The notes under the pieces were generated by a model that worked only from the letters and a program-made list of their open reading frames with translations, had not been told where the DNA came from and did no database searches. Source: JTS-AC122 sp050246015 (GTDB lineage Bacteria; Planctomycetota; Phycisphaerae; Phycisphaerales; UBA1924). From it: a DNA stretch of 64,000 bases. The DNA is taken from positions 124,001 to 188,000 of the forward strand of contig JBFWWU010000002.1 of NCBI GenBank assembly GCA_050246015.1, in the 5' to 3' direction. Shown here piece after piece: positions 36,111 to 45,138 of this stretch. The position numbers and the translations under genes were made by a program. The number at the start of each line of letters is the position of its first letter. The first letter of the stretch is position 1.

Positions 36111-36128
36111 GGGGGGCGGCGTGCGCGG

Positions 36129-38036
36129 CTATGGCTTGTCGCGGGTGGCGCGCATGATGTAGTGGTCGGGCTTGAGCCGCGCGGGATCGTTGATCGTGGT
36201 CACAAGCGGATCGCTGGTGGGCCAGACGACTTCGAGCGAATCGGCGTGGTCGGCGCCGGCGAGGCCGAAGTGGACGAGGAACTGGTTCTGTTTACCGGCG
36301 TGTCCGCCGATGCCGATGAGTTGGCGCGACTGGGTGAGCCTGGATCCGTCCGGGCGGGTGAGGGTGAGGCGAACGACGGCGCCGAGCGGGTCGTAGGCGA
36401 TCTGGTGAAGCGGATGGCCGATCAAGGAAATGGTGATCGACGAGGCGGGGTGCGATTGAGAGGCCTGGTTGAGGAAGAGACGGAGGCGCGGGCCCTGGGA
36501 GTGCTGGCGCTGGTTGGTGGAATCGACCAGGGGCTTGGGGAAGCGGTTGTACGACTGGCCGACGAGGATATCGATATCGCCATCGGCGTCGACGTCGGCG
36601 AGCGAGAGTTGCGCGGAGCCGACGTGGTCGATCCCGGAGTCGGCGGTGACGTCTTGGAACGAGCCGCCGGGTTGCTGGCGGAAGATCCGAAGGCGGTTGT
36701 CGTGCGGGGGCGGGTCCGGGTAATCGCCGGAGGAGAGGATGAGGTCGGTGAGGCCGTCGTGGTCGAGGTCGGCGAGTTCGACAAAGAGATCTCCCTGGTT
36801 CCAGTTCGGTCGGAAGTCATCCGGGAGGGGATCGAGCGGCTGTGGAAATCGATCGATGGACGCGGCGGAGGGGGACGAGAAGACCGCGGCGTTGTCCGGG
36901 CCGCGCGATTGGATGAGCACGCGCGAGCGATCGGAGGAGTCGCCGGCCCAGGCGTGAGCGATTTCTGCCAAGGCCAGGTCGAAGAGGCCGTCGTTGTTGA
37001 TGTCGGCCACGGCGGCATCGAAGGAGTTGCCGTGGGAGCGATAGGGGAGTTCGTCTGGGCGGTCGAAGCGTGGATCGGTCTTGGCGCGTTCCTTGAGCCA
37101 GGCGGGGTACTTGCCATGGCGGACGAGGTCGCCGTCGAGCCCGAGATCGGGGGCGAGGTCGTGCCACGCCGGGCCGGCGGGGTCCTTGGGGACCTGGGGC
37201 GTCCAGACGCGGTTGGCGCGGCGGCCGTAGTTGAGTTCAATGAGTTGCGGATCGCGGGGAAGGTTTGATCCGCTGAGCGTGAGATCGCCGAGTTGGGCGA
37301 TGAGTGCGCCGTAGGTGGGGCGCCCGGCACGGTCGGATGATTCATCGAACATCTCATTGTCTTCCGGGAGCGAGATTCGGCGGAAGACGCCGGCCTGATC
37401 GCGGGCTTGAAGGAGGAGGTCGTTCGTGAAGGCTTCGTTGGATTTGCCGTACTGCGTGTACCAGTTGCCGATGTACAGATCCAGGCGGCCGTCGCGGTCG
37501 ACGTCGCCGACGGCGACGCAGGCGGACGTGGCTTTCTTGGAGCCCAGCACGTGCGGCGCGGCGAACGTCCCGTCGCCGTTGCCCTTGAGCCAGGCGGATT
37601 CGACGGGCTGGTCGGCGGGGGGCTTGAAATCCGGGTTGTTGACGTCGAGGGAGCGGATGAGGATGGCGTCGGCGATGGAGTCGTTATCGAGGTCGGCGAA
37701 GACGAGGCAATCTCCCCCGGCAGGGACCGGGAGGCCGGTGTCGCGCGACACTTCAACAAAGGAGTAGCCCCGGGGCTTGGCGGCATCAAGAACATGCAGG
37801 AAGAGTCGATACCGGTCCTTGGTGCGGACCATGAGGTCGGGCCAGCCGTCCGCGTTCAGATCGGCGAAGCAGAGTCGCGTCGCGTCGATCGAATCCAGTC
37901 CAAGGTCGGCGGTCGCGTCGATGAAAGCGATGGTCGCGGCGGGCGGGCCGGGAGGCGCTGCGGTCGGCTGAGCAACGGCCGGGCCGACCGCGAGCGGTGA
38001 CGCAGCGCCGATGAGTTGGATAATTCGCGTGCGCAT
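36129..38036 (-). CDS. Exported FG-GAP/VCBS repeat protein
   Basis: A 635-residue secreted protein with a signal peptide (MRTRIIQLIGAASPLAVGPA) and at least seven FG-GAP/VCBS-type repeats carrying DxDxDGxxD calcium loops (FADLNADGWPDLMV, VFADLDNDSIADAIL, GDVDRDGRLDLYIGN, ADLDHDGLTDLILSSGDY, ADVDADGDIDILVGQS). Such repeats form a beta-propeller like that of integrin alpha chains. The C-terminal part (VVRLTLTRPDGSRLTQSR, LGLAGADHADSLEVVWPT-like) matches the ASPIC/UnbV tail common in these proteins. The ATG at 38036 is chosen because the signal peptide begins there; the longer frame has an unrelated Arg/Pro-rich leader. Function unknown, probably surface binding. Confidence 0.82.
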   Translation of the reverse strand: MRTRIIQLIGAASPLAVGPAVAQPTAAPPGPPAATIAFIDATADLGLDSIDATRLCFADLNADGWPDLMVRTKDRYRLFLHVLDAAKPRGYSFVEVSRDTGLPVPAGGDCLVFADLDNDSIADAILIRSLDVNNPDFKPPADQPVESAWLKGNGDGTFAAPHVLGSKKATSACVAVGDVDRDGRLDLYIGNWYTQYGKSNEAFTNDLLLQARDQAGVFRRISLPEDNEMFDESSDRAGRPTYGALIAQLGDLTLSGSNLPRDPQLIELNYGRRANRVWTPQVPKDPAGPAWHDLAPDLGLDGDLVRHGKYPAWLKERAKTDPRFDRPDELPYRSHGNSFDAAVADINNDGLFDLALAEIAHAWAGDSSDRSRVLIQSRGPDNAAVFSSPSAASIDRFPQPLDPLPDDFRPNWNQGDLFVELADLDHDGLTDLILSSGDYPDPPPHDNRLRIFRQQPGGSFQDVTADSGIDHVGSAQLSLADVDADGDIDILVGQSYNRFPKPLVDSTNQRQHSQGPRLRLFLNQASQSHPASSITISLIGHPLHQIAYDPLGAVVRLTLTRPDGSRLTQSRQLIGIGGHAGKQNQFLVHFGLAGADHADSLEVVWPTSDPLVTTINDPARLKPDHYIMRATRDKP

Positions 38037-38086
38037 AAGTGGTTGGCTGGGAGGAGGGCGATGTTGGAAACTCGCGGGCGGGCCCC

Positions 38087-39538
38087 TTACCGGGGATCCA
38101 TGCGCCAGGACTTGAGGGTATCGCGGTACTGCGCGACGCCGCGCTCGCGGCTGCGGAGCAGCAGGGTCAGGTCCTGAAGTTGGGCAAGGGTTGACTCGGT
38201 GACGGTGATCGAGCGGGCGCTCTGCTTGAGGCGAGCCAGAACCGCTTCGGGCCAGACGTCGAGCATGTAGGTGTACGGGATGAACGACGTGAGTTCGCGG
38301 AACTCCTGTGCGGACTCGTCGAACTCGCATGCGTCGGCGAGCGCGGGGACGAAGGGGAACTGCCCGGCGGCGGCTTGATCGAAGCGGGTCTGGAGGATGA
38401 ATCGCTCGAAGAGCGGGACGCCGCGGAAGTCTTCTCGCATCGCGACCAGGTGGCCGATGCCGGGGCGCCCGTTGAGGACCAGGTCGGCGGGCTCGGCGAC
38501 GTCGCGCAGGACCAGGAGCAGGTGCAGGGCGGCGTGCAGGTCGATGAGATCCAGCGCCGCGACGGCGCGCCGGCGGATGTCGTCGGGCACGTCGTCGATG
38601 GGATCATTCGCCGGGTTGCTCTCGGACGTTCCGAGGAGCCTGCGGAGCATGAGGCTGGCGGGCCCGAAGGCGGGAGACGGGGCGCTCAGCAGGTTGAGCG
38701 CGGTGTCCAGGATGACGCGCGGGTCCTGGGTGACCATGCCCCGGCACCAGTCCAGGGCCAGCGCGGCGCCCGTGGCCATGAGCCCGGGGTTCTCGCGCGA
38801 GATGGGCCGATCCAGGAGCATGGGATGGTCCTGGGCAAGGTAGGCGGCGCGGGTCTGGACGGTGCTGATGATCTGCTTTGGACCGGCGCCGGTGGAAGAG
38901 CACAGGGCCAGGGGGACCTGGAGCACGCCGCCGCGCGTGGGCGTGTCTTGCCAGACCTGGCTGTCGATGGTGACGACGCCTTCGGTGAGGCCGGGGAAGG
39001 CGCCGGCGAAGTAGAGGCAGAAGGAGCCGCCCTGCTCGACGCCCAGGAGGAAGATGCGATCGACGGGAAAGGCCTGGGTCATTTCGAGGATGAACTCTCG
39101 GAACGCGAGGACATCGGTGTCGTCGGCGCGGAAGGTTCGGATGCCCTTGGCGATGGCGCTGGTGCCGTCGGGGGCGACGACGATCCGCTTGCCGAGCGTG
39201 GGAAGGTCCAGTGCGGTGGGCGCCCAGGTGCTGTCTTTGCCGACGGTGTGGCAGACGATGACGAGGTCGCAGGCGTGGGATTGATCGAGGCCTTCGGGGA
39301 GCGTCCAGGTATAGGCGAGGCCGTCGCGGACGATTCGGTCGCCGGCCATGACGGGAGGCGTGGCGGCGGAAAAGGTGACGCCTCGGGGCGCGTCGTAGGA
39401 GAACTCGCGGGCCGCGAATGAGGGCGAGGGCGGATCGGGTTGCGGAGGGAGCGCGCCAGCGGCCGAAGCGCTGAGGAGGCACGCGACGACAACGGACCCG
39501 AGGAGTTCCGCCGAGGTATGCCTGAGGGCCTCGTGCAC
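38087..39538 (-). CDS. Exported alpha/beta-hydrolase-like protein with a replaced nucleophile
   Basis: A 483-residue protein with an N-terminal signal segment (LLGSVVVACLLSASAAGA). Residues 85-190 follow the alpha/beta-hydrolase pattern of esterases (DLVIVCHTVGKDSTW, strand RIVVAPDGTSA, then VDRIFLLGVEQGGSF), but the nucleophile elbow reads GVEQG with Glu168 where GxSxG carries the catalytic Ser. The remaining 290 residues are mostly helical and not recognised. A GTG at 39538 is the best start; it gives the signal segment, and the next gene on this strand ends 46 nt upstream. Either a pseudoenzyme or a member using another nucleophile. Confidence 0.6.
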   Translation of the reverse strand: MHEALRHTSAELLGSVVVACLLSASAAGALPPQPDPPSPSFAAREFSYDAPRGVTFSAATPPVMAGDRIVRDGLAYTWTLPEGLDQSHACDLVIVCHTVGKDSTWAPTALDLPTLGKRIVVAPDGTSAIAKGIRTFRADDTDVLAFREFILEMTQAFPVDRIFLLGVEQGGSFCLYFAGAFPGLTEGVVTIDSQVWQDTPTRGGVLQVPLALCSSTGAGPKQIISTVQTRAAYLAQDHPMLLDRPISRENPGLMATGAALALDWCRGMVTQDPRVILDTALNLLSAPSPAFGPASLMLRRLLGTSESNPANDPIDDVPDDIRRRAVAALDLIDLHAALHLLLVLRDVAEPADLVLNGRPGIGHLVAMREDFRGVPLFERFILQTRFDQAAAGQFPFVPALADACEFDESAQEFRELTSFIPYTYMLDVWPEAVLARLKQSARSITVTESTLAQLQDLTLLLRSRERGVAQYRDTLKSWRMDPR

Positions 39539-39584
39539 CGGGTTCTCCAGGAACAAGTGAAGGCGTCGAACAGCGGCGGGAAGG

Positions 39585-40892
39585 TTACTTCGCGGCCTTG
39601 TGCTCGGCGCGAATCGCTTCGTCGAGCGCGATGAGGGCGTAAGACGTGATGAGGACGGGGTTGTTCTCCATCCAGCGATTGGCAACGCTCTTGAACGAGC
39701 CGTCGGGGTTCTGGAGTTCGGCGAGGCGATTGACGAGGTCTTGGGTCCAGCGCGTGGGCGCCGTGGAGCCGTCGGGGGCGAGGGTGTCGATGCGGGGGCT
39801 CCCCCAGGCGGCCAGCGCACGGGCCATGACGGTGAAGTAGTAGTAGAGGCCGCTGTCGCCGAGCCCGGGGTTCTCGGAGACGGAATAGTTTCGTCGGATC
39901 CAGTCGTAGGCGGCGCGGACGCGCGGGTCGTCGTGAGAGAGTTGGGCGTAGAGATAGGACTTGAATCCGGTGTAGGTCATGGAGCCGTAGCAGCGCAGTC
40001 GCGAGACCGTGGTGCCGTCGTCGAGGGTCTCTTCGATTTTTTCGGCGGCCTGGCTCTGGCCCGCGCGGCCCTCGACGCTCTGGGCGTTCTCAACGGTGGC
40101 GTAGATGAAGCCGCCCTGCTTGCTCCCGTCGGCGTAGGGCATGTCGTTGACCGAATCGAGCATCTGGGTGCGCTGGAGAAAGGTGAGGGCGCGCTGAAAG
40201 GCGGGATCGTCGGGCGAGACGCCGGCGTCGTGAAGAGCCTGGAGCATCATGCCGAGGTTGGAGTTGTCGGGGCGGCCGTGATGCCCGTAGCCCACGCCGC
40301 CGTAGTAGACGTGATCCTTGGTGATCGGGCTGGGCGAGTCGGCGAGCGATTCATCCTTGACGCTGAACTCGGACCACTGGAGTTTTTTGAGGAACTCGAC
40401 GGCGCGGGCGGTCGCGGACTTGGCCCGGGGCGAGTCGTAGGTCGCCAGGGCGGAGACGGCGATGGACGTGTTGTAGTTGGGCAGGATCCGGTCGTAGATG
40501 CCGCCGTCGGGTTGCTGGAAGTTTAATAAGTACTTCAGCGCGGCTTGGCGGGCAGTGTCATTGACCTGCGGGGTGCTATCGGCGTGAAGAGCGGCGGCGG
40601 CCAGGGCGGTGATGGCGGGGTAGTGCGGGCTGCCCTTGGCGTCCGGATCCGAGCCCCCGGGAGACGCCGGGACGGACCAGCCGCCGGTGTTCTGGTCCTG
40701 CTGCGCCCGAAGGAACGCGGCCCCCTTGGCGATCATGGCGCGCGCCTTGGCGACGTGCGCCGGTTCGGGGGCGGCGGGCGCGACCGGTGCGGCGGAGGGA
40801 CCCTGTGCCAGCGCGAGCGACGGCAGCACCGCCGACAGCGAGACAATCGCGGTGACCAAACGGGGTATCGACCGGGCTGAGAGACGTGACAT
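39585..40892 (-). CDS. Exported prenyltransferase/squalene-cyclase-like repeat protein
   Basis: A 435-residue exported protein (signal peptide ending SLALAQ). It consists of alpha/alpha-barrel repeats like those of the terpene cyclase/prenyltransferase class: AAFLRAQQDQNTGGWSVP, LKYLLNFQQPDGGIY, LTFLQRTQMLD, and LAELQNPDGSFKS, each with the QxxDGxW/F-type motif. The catalytic DxDD of squalene-hopene cyclases is not seen, so this is a repeat-fold protein of unknown activity. The start at 40892 is supported by GGAGAAA 5 nt upstream. It is read on the same strand as the hydrolase-like gene 46 nt downstream and may be in one operon with it. Confidence 0.75.
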   Translation of the reverse strand: MSRLSARSIPRLVTAIVSLSAVLPSLALAQGPSAAPVAPAAPEPAHVAKARAMIAKGAAFLRAQQDQNTGGWSVPASPGGSDPDAKGSPHYPAITALAAAALHADSTPQVNDTARQAALKYLLNFQQPDGGIYDRILPNYNTSIAVSALATYDSPRAKSATARAVEFLKKLQWSEFSVKDESLADSPSPITKDHVYYGGVGYGHHGRPDNSNLGMMLQALHDAGVSPDDPAFQRALTFLQRTQMLDSVNDMPYADGSKQGGFIYATVENAQSVEGRAGQSQAAEKIEETLDDGTTVSRLRCYGSMTYTGFKSYLYAQLSHDDPRVRAAYDWIRRNYSVSENPGLGDSGLYYYFTVMARALAAWGSPRIDTLAPDGSTAPTRWTQDLVNRLAELQNPDGSFKSVANRWMENNPVLITSYALIALDEAIRAEHKAAK

Positions 40893-41032
40893 CGGTTTCT
40901 CCATGCTGATGGCGCCGACCCGCACGAGTGTATCAGAGTGGTACCGGCATGAGCGATGCGGGTTCGCGAAACCCGCGCGTGAACGCGTCCCGCGCCGGTG
41001 GGTTGCGCGAGCAGGGTCCCGGGCGCACCGCG

Positions 41033-42487
41033 TCACCCAGCGCGGGAGTCGGACACCTGCAAGAAGGGTGCGGCGATCCGCGTTGCGAGCCGCCCCAGGT
41101 CCTCCGGCGGAAAGAGCGGGAAGGGCCAGGTGCGATCGGCGGCGAGGGCGGCATCGGCTTGAGCGGCGCGAGCGGTCCGGGCGGCCTGGGCGAACTGATC
41201 GAGCCTGGCCGAGTGTTGAGCCCGGACGCCGGAGAGCAGTTCGTGCATCCGTCGGTACAGGCTAAGCGGGCGCTCGCCGCGGGCGCGGGCGTCGCGGATG
41301 GCGCGGACCAGGCGAGCCTTTTCGGTGGCGGCGGCGTGATCGCCCAGGAGCGCGGGGTCGTGGCGGGCGCGGTGGGCGAACCAGGCGGCGCGAGGCGCGG
41401 CGAGCGCGTCGGCCTGCGGCGGCGCGAGGGGCAGGAGCATGGTCGCGGTGACCATCCCCGTCGGCGCGAGCGATTCCCCGAGCCAGTCACCGATCCACTG
41501 CTCCGTGACGCGGTCGTACGCCGCGCCACCGGTGCCGTGGATGAACAGGTCGCACCCGGCGAGCCGGAGCATGGCGGTCATGAGCAGCGCGCGGGGCGCC
41601 AGGTGCGCGAGCGCGGGGGCCGGGTCGGCGGAGAGGGAGAGGTTCGTCACCCGGGTGCGCGGACTGACGGGAAAGATGTCGAACTCGTCGGGAGCCCCCA
41701 GATGCCAGAGCGGGAGTTCGAGCCCGATTCGCCCCGACGCGCGAAGTCGCGCGATGCCCGCCTCGGGATGTCGGGCGGCGGCGTCGTTGTACGCGCGGAC
41801 GCACCGCGCCGGGTCGGCCAACAGGCGTTCCATGAGTTCGGCGAAAAGATCGGTTCGCGCGAGGCGCGTCGCGAACACCTGGTGCGGGGCCGGGCCCGCG
41901 TCAAGCGAGACAGGAATCTCTCGCACCAGGTCGAGTGCCGCCCGGGTGAGTTGCTGGGCGAAGTTGCATCCCGTGGAATGCCGCGACGCACTGATGCGGA
42001 TCCTCTCCAGTGCCTCGGGGACGCTTGGCAGGGCGGGCTCGCCGTCGAAGTCCGGGGGGGCGGGCACCGCGCGCGAGGGCTGAGACGACACGGCGGCGCC
42101 CTTCACGCCGGCCGAGGCTCCGCCGCCCCCGGCGGCGAGATTCCACCGGCACTCGCGGAGGCGCCCGGCGGGATCGCGGATCGGGAAGCGAACGAGCCCG
42201 GCGTCGTTGTCGTCCTGATCAACACATACCCAGCCCGTCTGGTTTACCAGCCCGCGCTGGAGGCACATGGCCGAGGCGGCCTCCATCGCGAGGTACTTGG
42301 CCAGGATGCCCGGGTGCCAGAACCCCGCCTGGTGCCCCGACATGATGACCGGAGTGTCCGCCCGCAGACCGAGTTGCTCTCGGAATCGGTGTGCGCGAGA
42401 TCCGACCGTCGCGCTAGAGAGCCATGACAGCCAGCGGTCCGGCGAAGGCTCGATCGTGATGTTTGAAATCACGCTGGGAGTCTGCAC
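41033..42487 (-). CDS. Unrecognised protein, weak BshC-like features
   Basis: A 484-residue soluble protein I cannot place. A segment near residue 48 (MSGHQAGFWHPGILAKYLAM) and later WVCVDQDDNDAG loosely resemble the start of BshC-type cysteine-adding enzymes (GQQAG and ED/HD motifs), but there is no further similarity I would rely on. The middle contains a Gly/Ala-rich loop (about 118-150) and HGTGGAAYDRVTEQWIGDWL, a conserved-looking block. Lies 53 nt downstream of the glycosyltransferase gene on the same strand, so an operon with it is possible. Confidence 0.4.
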   Translation of the reverse strand: MQTPSVISNITIEPSPDRWLSWLSSATVGSRAHRFREQLGLRADTPVIMSGHQAGFWHPGILAKYLAMEAASAMCLQRGLVNQTGWVCVDQDDNDAGLVRFPIRDPAGRLRECRWNLAAGGGGASAGVKGAAVSSQPSRAVPAPPDFDGEPALPSVPEALERIRISASRHSTGCNFAQQLTRAALDLVREIPVSLDAGPAPHQVFATRLARTDLFAELMERLLADPARCVRAYNDAAARHPEAGIARLRASGRIGLELPLWHLGAPDEFDIFPVSPRTRVTNLSLSADPAPALAHLAPRALLMTAMLRLAGCDLFIHGTGGAAYDRVTEQWIGDWLGESLAPTGMVTATMLLPLAPPQADALAAPRAAWFAHRARHDPALLGDHAAATEKARLVRAIRDARARGERPLSLYRRMHELLSGVRAQHSARLDQFAQAARTARAAQADAALAADRTWPFPLFPPEDLGRLATRIAAPFLQVSDSRAG

Positions 42488-42540
42488 GCACCGATCCTAC
42501 GAAGGTGTGCCGGCGAAAGGACAGGAACACGGCGCCGCGG

Positions 42541-43350
42541 CTAGGCGCGCGGGGGGACGGCGACATCAGCCTTGCCGCAGCAAAACTCGATGTGTTCCAG
42601 CGCGCTGGCCGGGAGACGATCGGCGCAGCGCTTGAGTTCGCACTGAAGGACCCGGCGGTAGTGGTTCAGGCGGACGTCGGCGTCGTTGAGGGGCCCGCCG
42701 AACGTCCGGTTGAGGTCGTTGTAGATGAGCCGGACGGGGACTTCCTTGATGCGCAGTCTGGCGGCGACGGCCTGCACCCAGAACTGCATGGGAAAGGCGT
42801 ACCCGGGCTCCGTGAGGCGCAGCCGCTCCAGTGCGCTGACGCGGTACGCCTTGAACCCGCAGAAGGAATCGGAGAGTCGCAGCCCGGCGGGGCCGAGTCG
42901 GCGGTTGAGTTCGGTGGTGATAAGGGAGTTGATTTTCTGACGCTCGGGCGGGGGGCGATCGTCCCCGGGCATGTCCATGAGGTAGCGCGACCCGCTGATG
43001 ACGTCGTACTCCCCCCCGCGGGCGTGCTCGATGAACTGCGGAATCGCGGCGGGCTCGTGCTGCTCGTCACAGTCCATCGTGATGAGCCAGTCGAACCCCC
43101 CCGCCGCTCCCTCGCTCGTCGAACTCCCCTCGCGGCACCAATAGAAGGCGTCCAGGAGCGAGCGTCCGTACCCCTTGTTGCGACAGTGGCGGATCACATC
43201 GACCGGGAACTCGGCGAGGAACGAATGCGTTCGGTCGGTCGATCCGTCGTCGATCACGAGGACGTCCTTGACGTACTCCAGGACGAGCGAGAGGACACGG
43301 CGGACGTGCTTCTCCTCGTTGTAGACGGGGATGGCGATGAGTGTGCGCAT
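42541..43350 (-). CDS. Family 2 glycosyltransferase
   Basis: A 269-residue cytoplasmic, inverting GT-A enzyme of the polyprenyl-phosphate-type branch. It starts MRTLIAIPVYNEEKHVRRVL, has DDGSTDRTH as nucleotide-sugar loop, TMDCDEQHEP as DxD-type metal motif, and SDSFCGFKAYR near the acceptor site. There are no membrane helices at the C-terminus. The substrate is unknown; similar enzymes transfer mannose or glucose to lipid carriers. The start at 43350 is placed at the first residue of the GT-A fold. It is the first gene of the minus-strand run from 43350 to 36129. Confidence 0.85.
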   Translation of the reverse strand: MRTLIAIPVYNEEKHVRRVLSLVLEYVKDVLVIDDGSTDRTHSFLAEFPVDVIRHCRNKGYGRSLLDAFYWCREGSSTSEGAAGGFDWLITMDCDEQHEPAAIPQFIEHARGGEYDVISGSRYLMDMPGDDRPPPERQKINSLITTELNRRLGPAGLRLSDSFCGFKAYRVSALERLRLTEPGYAFPMQFWVQAVAARLRIKEVPVRLIYNDLNRTFGGPLNDADVRLNHYRRVLQCELKRCADRLPASALEHIEFCCGKADVAVPPRA

Positions 43351-43509
43351 GCGCGTGCTCCTGGCCCAGGCAGGGGCGTCTGAATCGCGAGTCCCGCGCC
43401 CCATCGGATCATATCGATATCGGTCGATATGTCCACTTCGGCGACGCGGCAATGTCCGACGCCCGGTCGGGCCTCTCAAGGAAAAAATGCGGCCCCGATA
43501 AAGATACCC

Positions 43510-43537
43510 TCGACAAGCCGCCTCCTTCTGGTATTGT
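43510..43537 (+). promoter_or_regulatory. Possible sigma-70-like promoter
   Basis: TCGACA (43510-43515) and TATTGT (43532-43537) separated by 16 nt, about 85 nt upstream of the exported-protein gene at 43622. The match is moderate. Confidence 0.35.
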
Positions 43538-43621
43538 GAATATGGGCCGCGGCTCCCTTGCTTTTTCTCATTTCTGCCGCATACCGGGAGGAGACACATC
43601 ACACATCAGACGCCTGGGCGG

Positions 43622-45103
43622 ATGATTGTCTCGTTGGGCGCGGCCTTCGCGCTTGCTTCGCTGTGCAGCGGGCAGCCCGGAGCGGCGGCCTTCTGGTCGG
43701 TTCCCACAGACACGATCAAGTCCGCGCCGGAGAGCAACCGGCTGCTGCATGTTGATTCGGCAGGCAACGCCTATCGCGCCAGCCAGATCCTGGTGTCGAG
43801 TTCCTCCGCGATCAAGGTCTGGAAGTACGACAGCGCCGGGAACGTCGTCTCGGCGGTGACGTGGACCGACGCCACGCTCGCGCCGGGCGGGTACTACCCC
43901 ATGGCGATCGCGGTACGCGAGTCCGGCGGCGGCGTAGACGTGGTCGTCACCGGCACCGCTCCCGGGCAAAACGCACAGGATTACATCACCATCAAGTACA
44001 CGACCGACACCGGCTCCGGGGCGCTCACGCAGCAGTGGGCCGCGCGGTACAACAACAGCGCCCAGAACGGCGACGACATCGCGATCGCGTGCGTCATCGA
44101 CGGCGTTTCCGGCGACGTCTACGTCACCGGAAAGTCCGCGGGCGTCGGCACCGGCTCCGACTACCTCACCGTCAAGTACACTTCCGCGGGCGTGCAATCA
44201 TGGACGCAGCGCTACGGGCTGGCGTACGACGACGCGCCGGCGGACATGATCTTCGTCCCCGGGGGTGCGCTGGAGGCCGCGGTCCCGCTCATCGTCGTGA
44301 CGGGCGCGTCTTCCAACGGGTTCGATCAGGATTACGCGACAATCGCGTACCACACGGACGGCTCGCTCGTCTGGACCCCCCCGACCGCGCCGAGCGGGGC
44401 CGTGCGGTTCGACGGCGGTGGCGCCGACTTCGCTACATCCATCGCGTTTGACGCGTACATCTTCGTGACCGGCGCGTCGTACCGGGCCTCCACAAACCTC
44501 GACTATTGCACGCTCGCCTACGACCCCAGCAACGGGAGCGCGGCGTGGACAGCGCCGAGTTACTACAACGGCAGCAGTACTGACCCGGGCAAGGACATCC
44601 CGCACAAGATCACGGCGAACAAGGGACCGATCGGCGCGCCGGGGATCGCGGTCCATGTGACGGGGGAGGCATGGCGCGGCACGAGCAAACTTGACTACGT
44701 GACGCTGCAGTACGACGGTACTAACGGGCTGGAAACGTGGGACTTTCCCAACATCCTCAACATCTCCAACGGTGAAGATCGGGCCTTGGACATGGCCGCG
44801 GTGGAGCACGGCGACGTGTACGTGACAGGCGCTTCGTTCAACGGCACGACGCTGGATTACCGCACGAGGCGAATCAATGTCATCGACGGTACAAACAAGT
44901 GGACGATGCCGATGGGATCCGTCGCCTACGACGGCGGGCTGACGGACACCGGGATCTGCGTGCGACTGCTCCGCGGCATCTTTGGGACCGGCGAAAACTC
45001 AAATATCTGGGTGACGGGGCGATCAACCACCCTCACGGGCGTCAAGCCGACGACGATCAAATACTGCCAGTGCGGCGTGCTCCCGTGTTCGCCGTGCGAT
45101 TGA
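43622..45103 (+). CDS. Exported repeat protein (SBBP-like), cassette A
   Basis: A 493-residue protein with a signal peptide (MIVSLGAAFALASLCSG). The mature part consists of repeating blocks of the type DYITIKY...GDVYVTGKS...DYLTVKYTSAG, which resemble SBBP/beta-propeller repeats of secreted proteins. It ends Cys-rich (KYCQCGVLPCSPCD). The protein at 57856-59577 has the same block style (GYDIVTIRY, NAYITGKSYNG), so the two are paralogous. It is followed 35 nt later by the disrupted FG-GAP/dockerin gene in the same direction. Function unknown. Confidence 0.7.
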   Translation: MIVSLGAAFALASLCSGQPGAAAFWSVPTDTIKSAPESNRLLHVDSAGNAYRASQILVSSSSAIKVWKYDSAGNVVSAVTWTDATLAPGGYYPMAIAVRESGGGVDVVVTGTAPGQNAQDYITIKYTTDTGSGALTQQWAARYNNSAQNGDDIAIACVIDGVSGDVYVTGKSAGVGTGSDYLTVKYTSAGVQSWTQRYGLAYDDAPADMIFVPGGALEAAVPLIVVTGASSNGFDQDYATIAYHTDGSLVWTPPTAPSGAVRFDGGGADFATSIAFDAYIFVTGASYRASTNLDYCTLAYDPSNGSAAWTAPSYYNGSSTDPGKDIPHKITANKGPIGAPGIAVHVTGEAWRGTSKLDYVTLQYDGTNGLETWDFPNILNISNGEDRALDMAAVEHGDVYVTGASFNGTTLDYRTRRINVIDGTNKWTMPMGSVAYDGGLTDTGICVRLLRGIFGTGENSNIWVTGRSTTLTGVKPTTIKYCQCGVLPCSPCD

Positions 45104-45138
45104 ACGGGCCGCGATCTGAACGCGAAAGGCCTGAAAGC

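Noticed and set aside
43341..43625. 94-codon frame in the gap before cassette A
   Set aside because: No ribosome-binding site or family features; overlaps the promoter region and both neighbouring starts.
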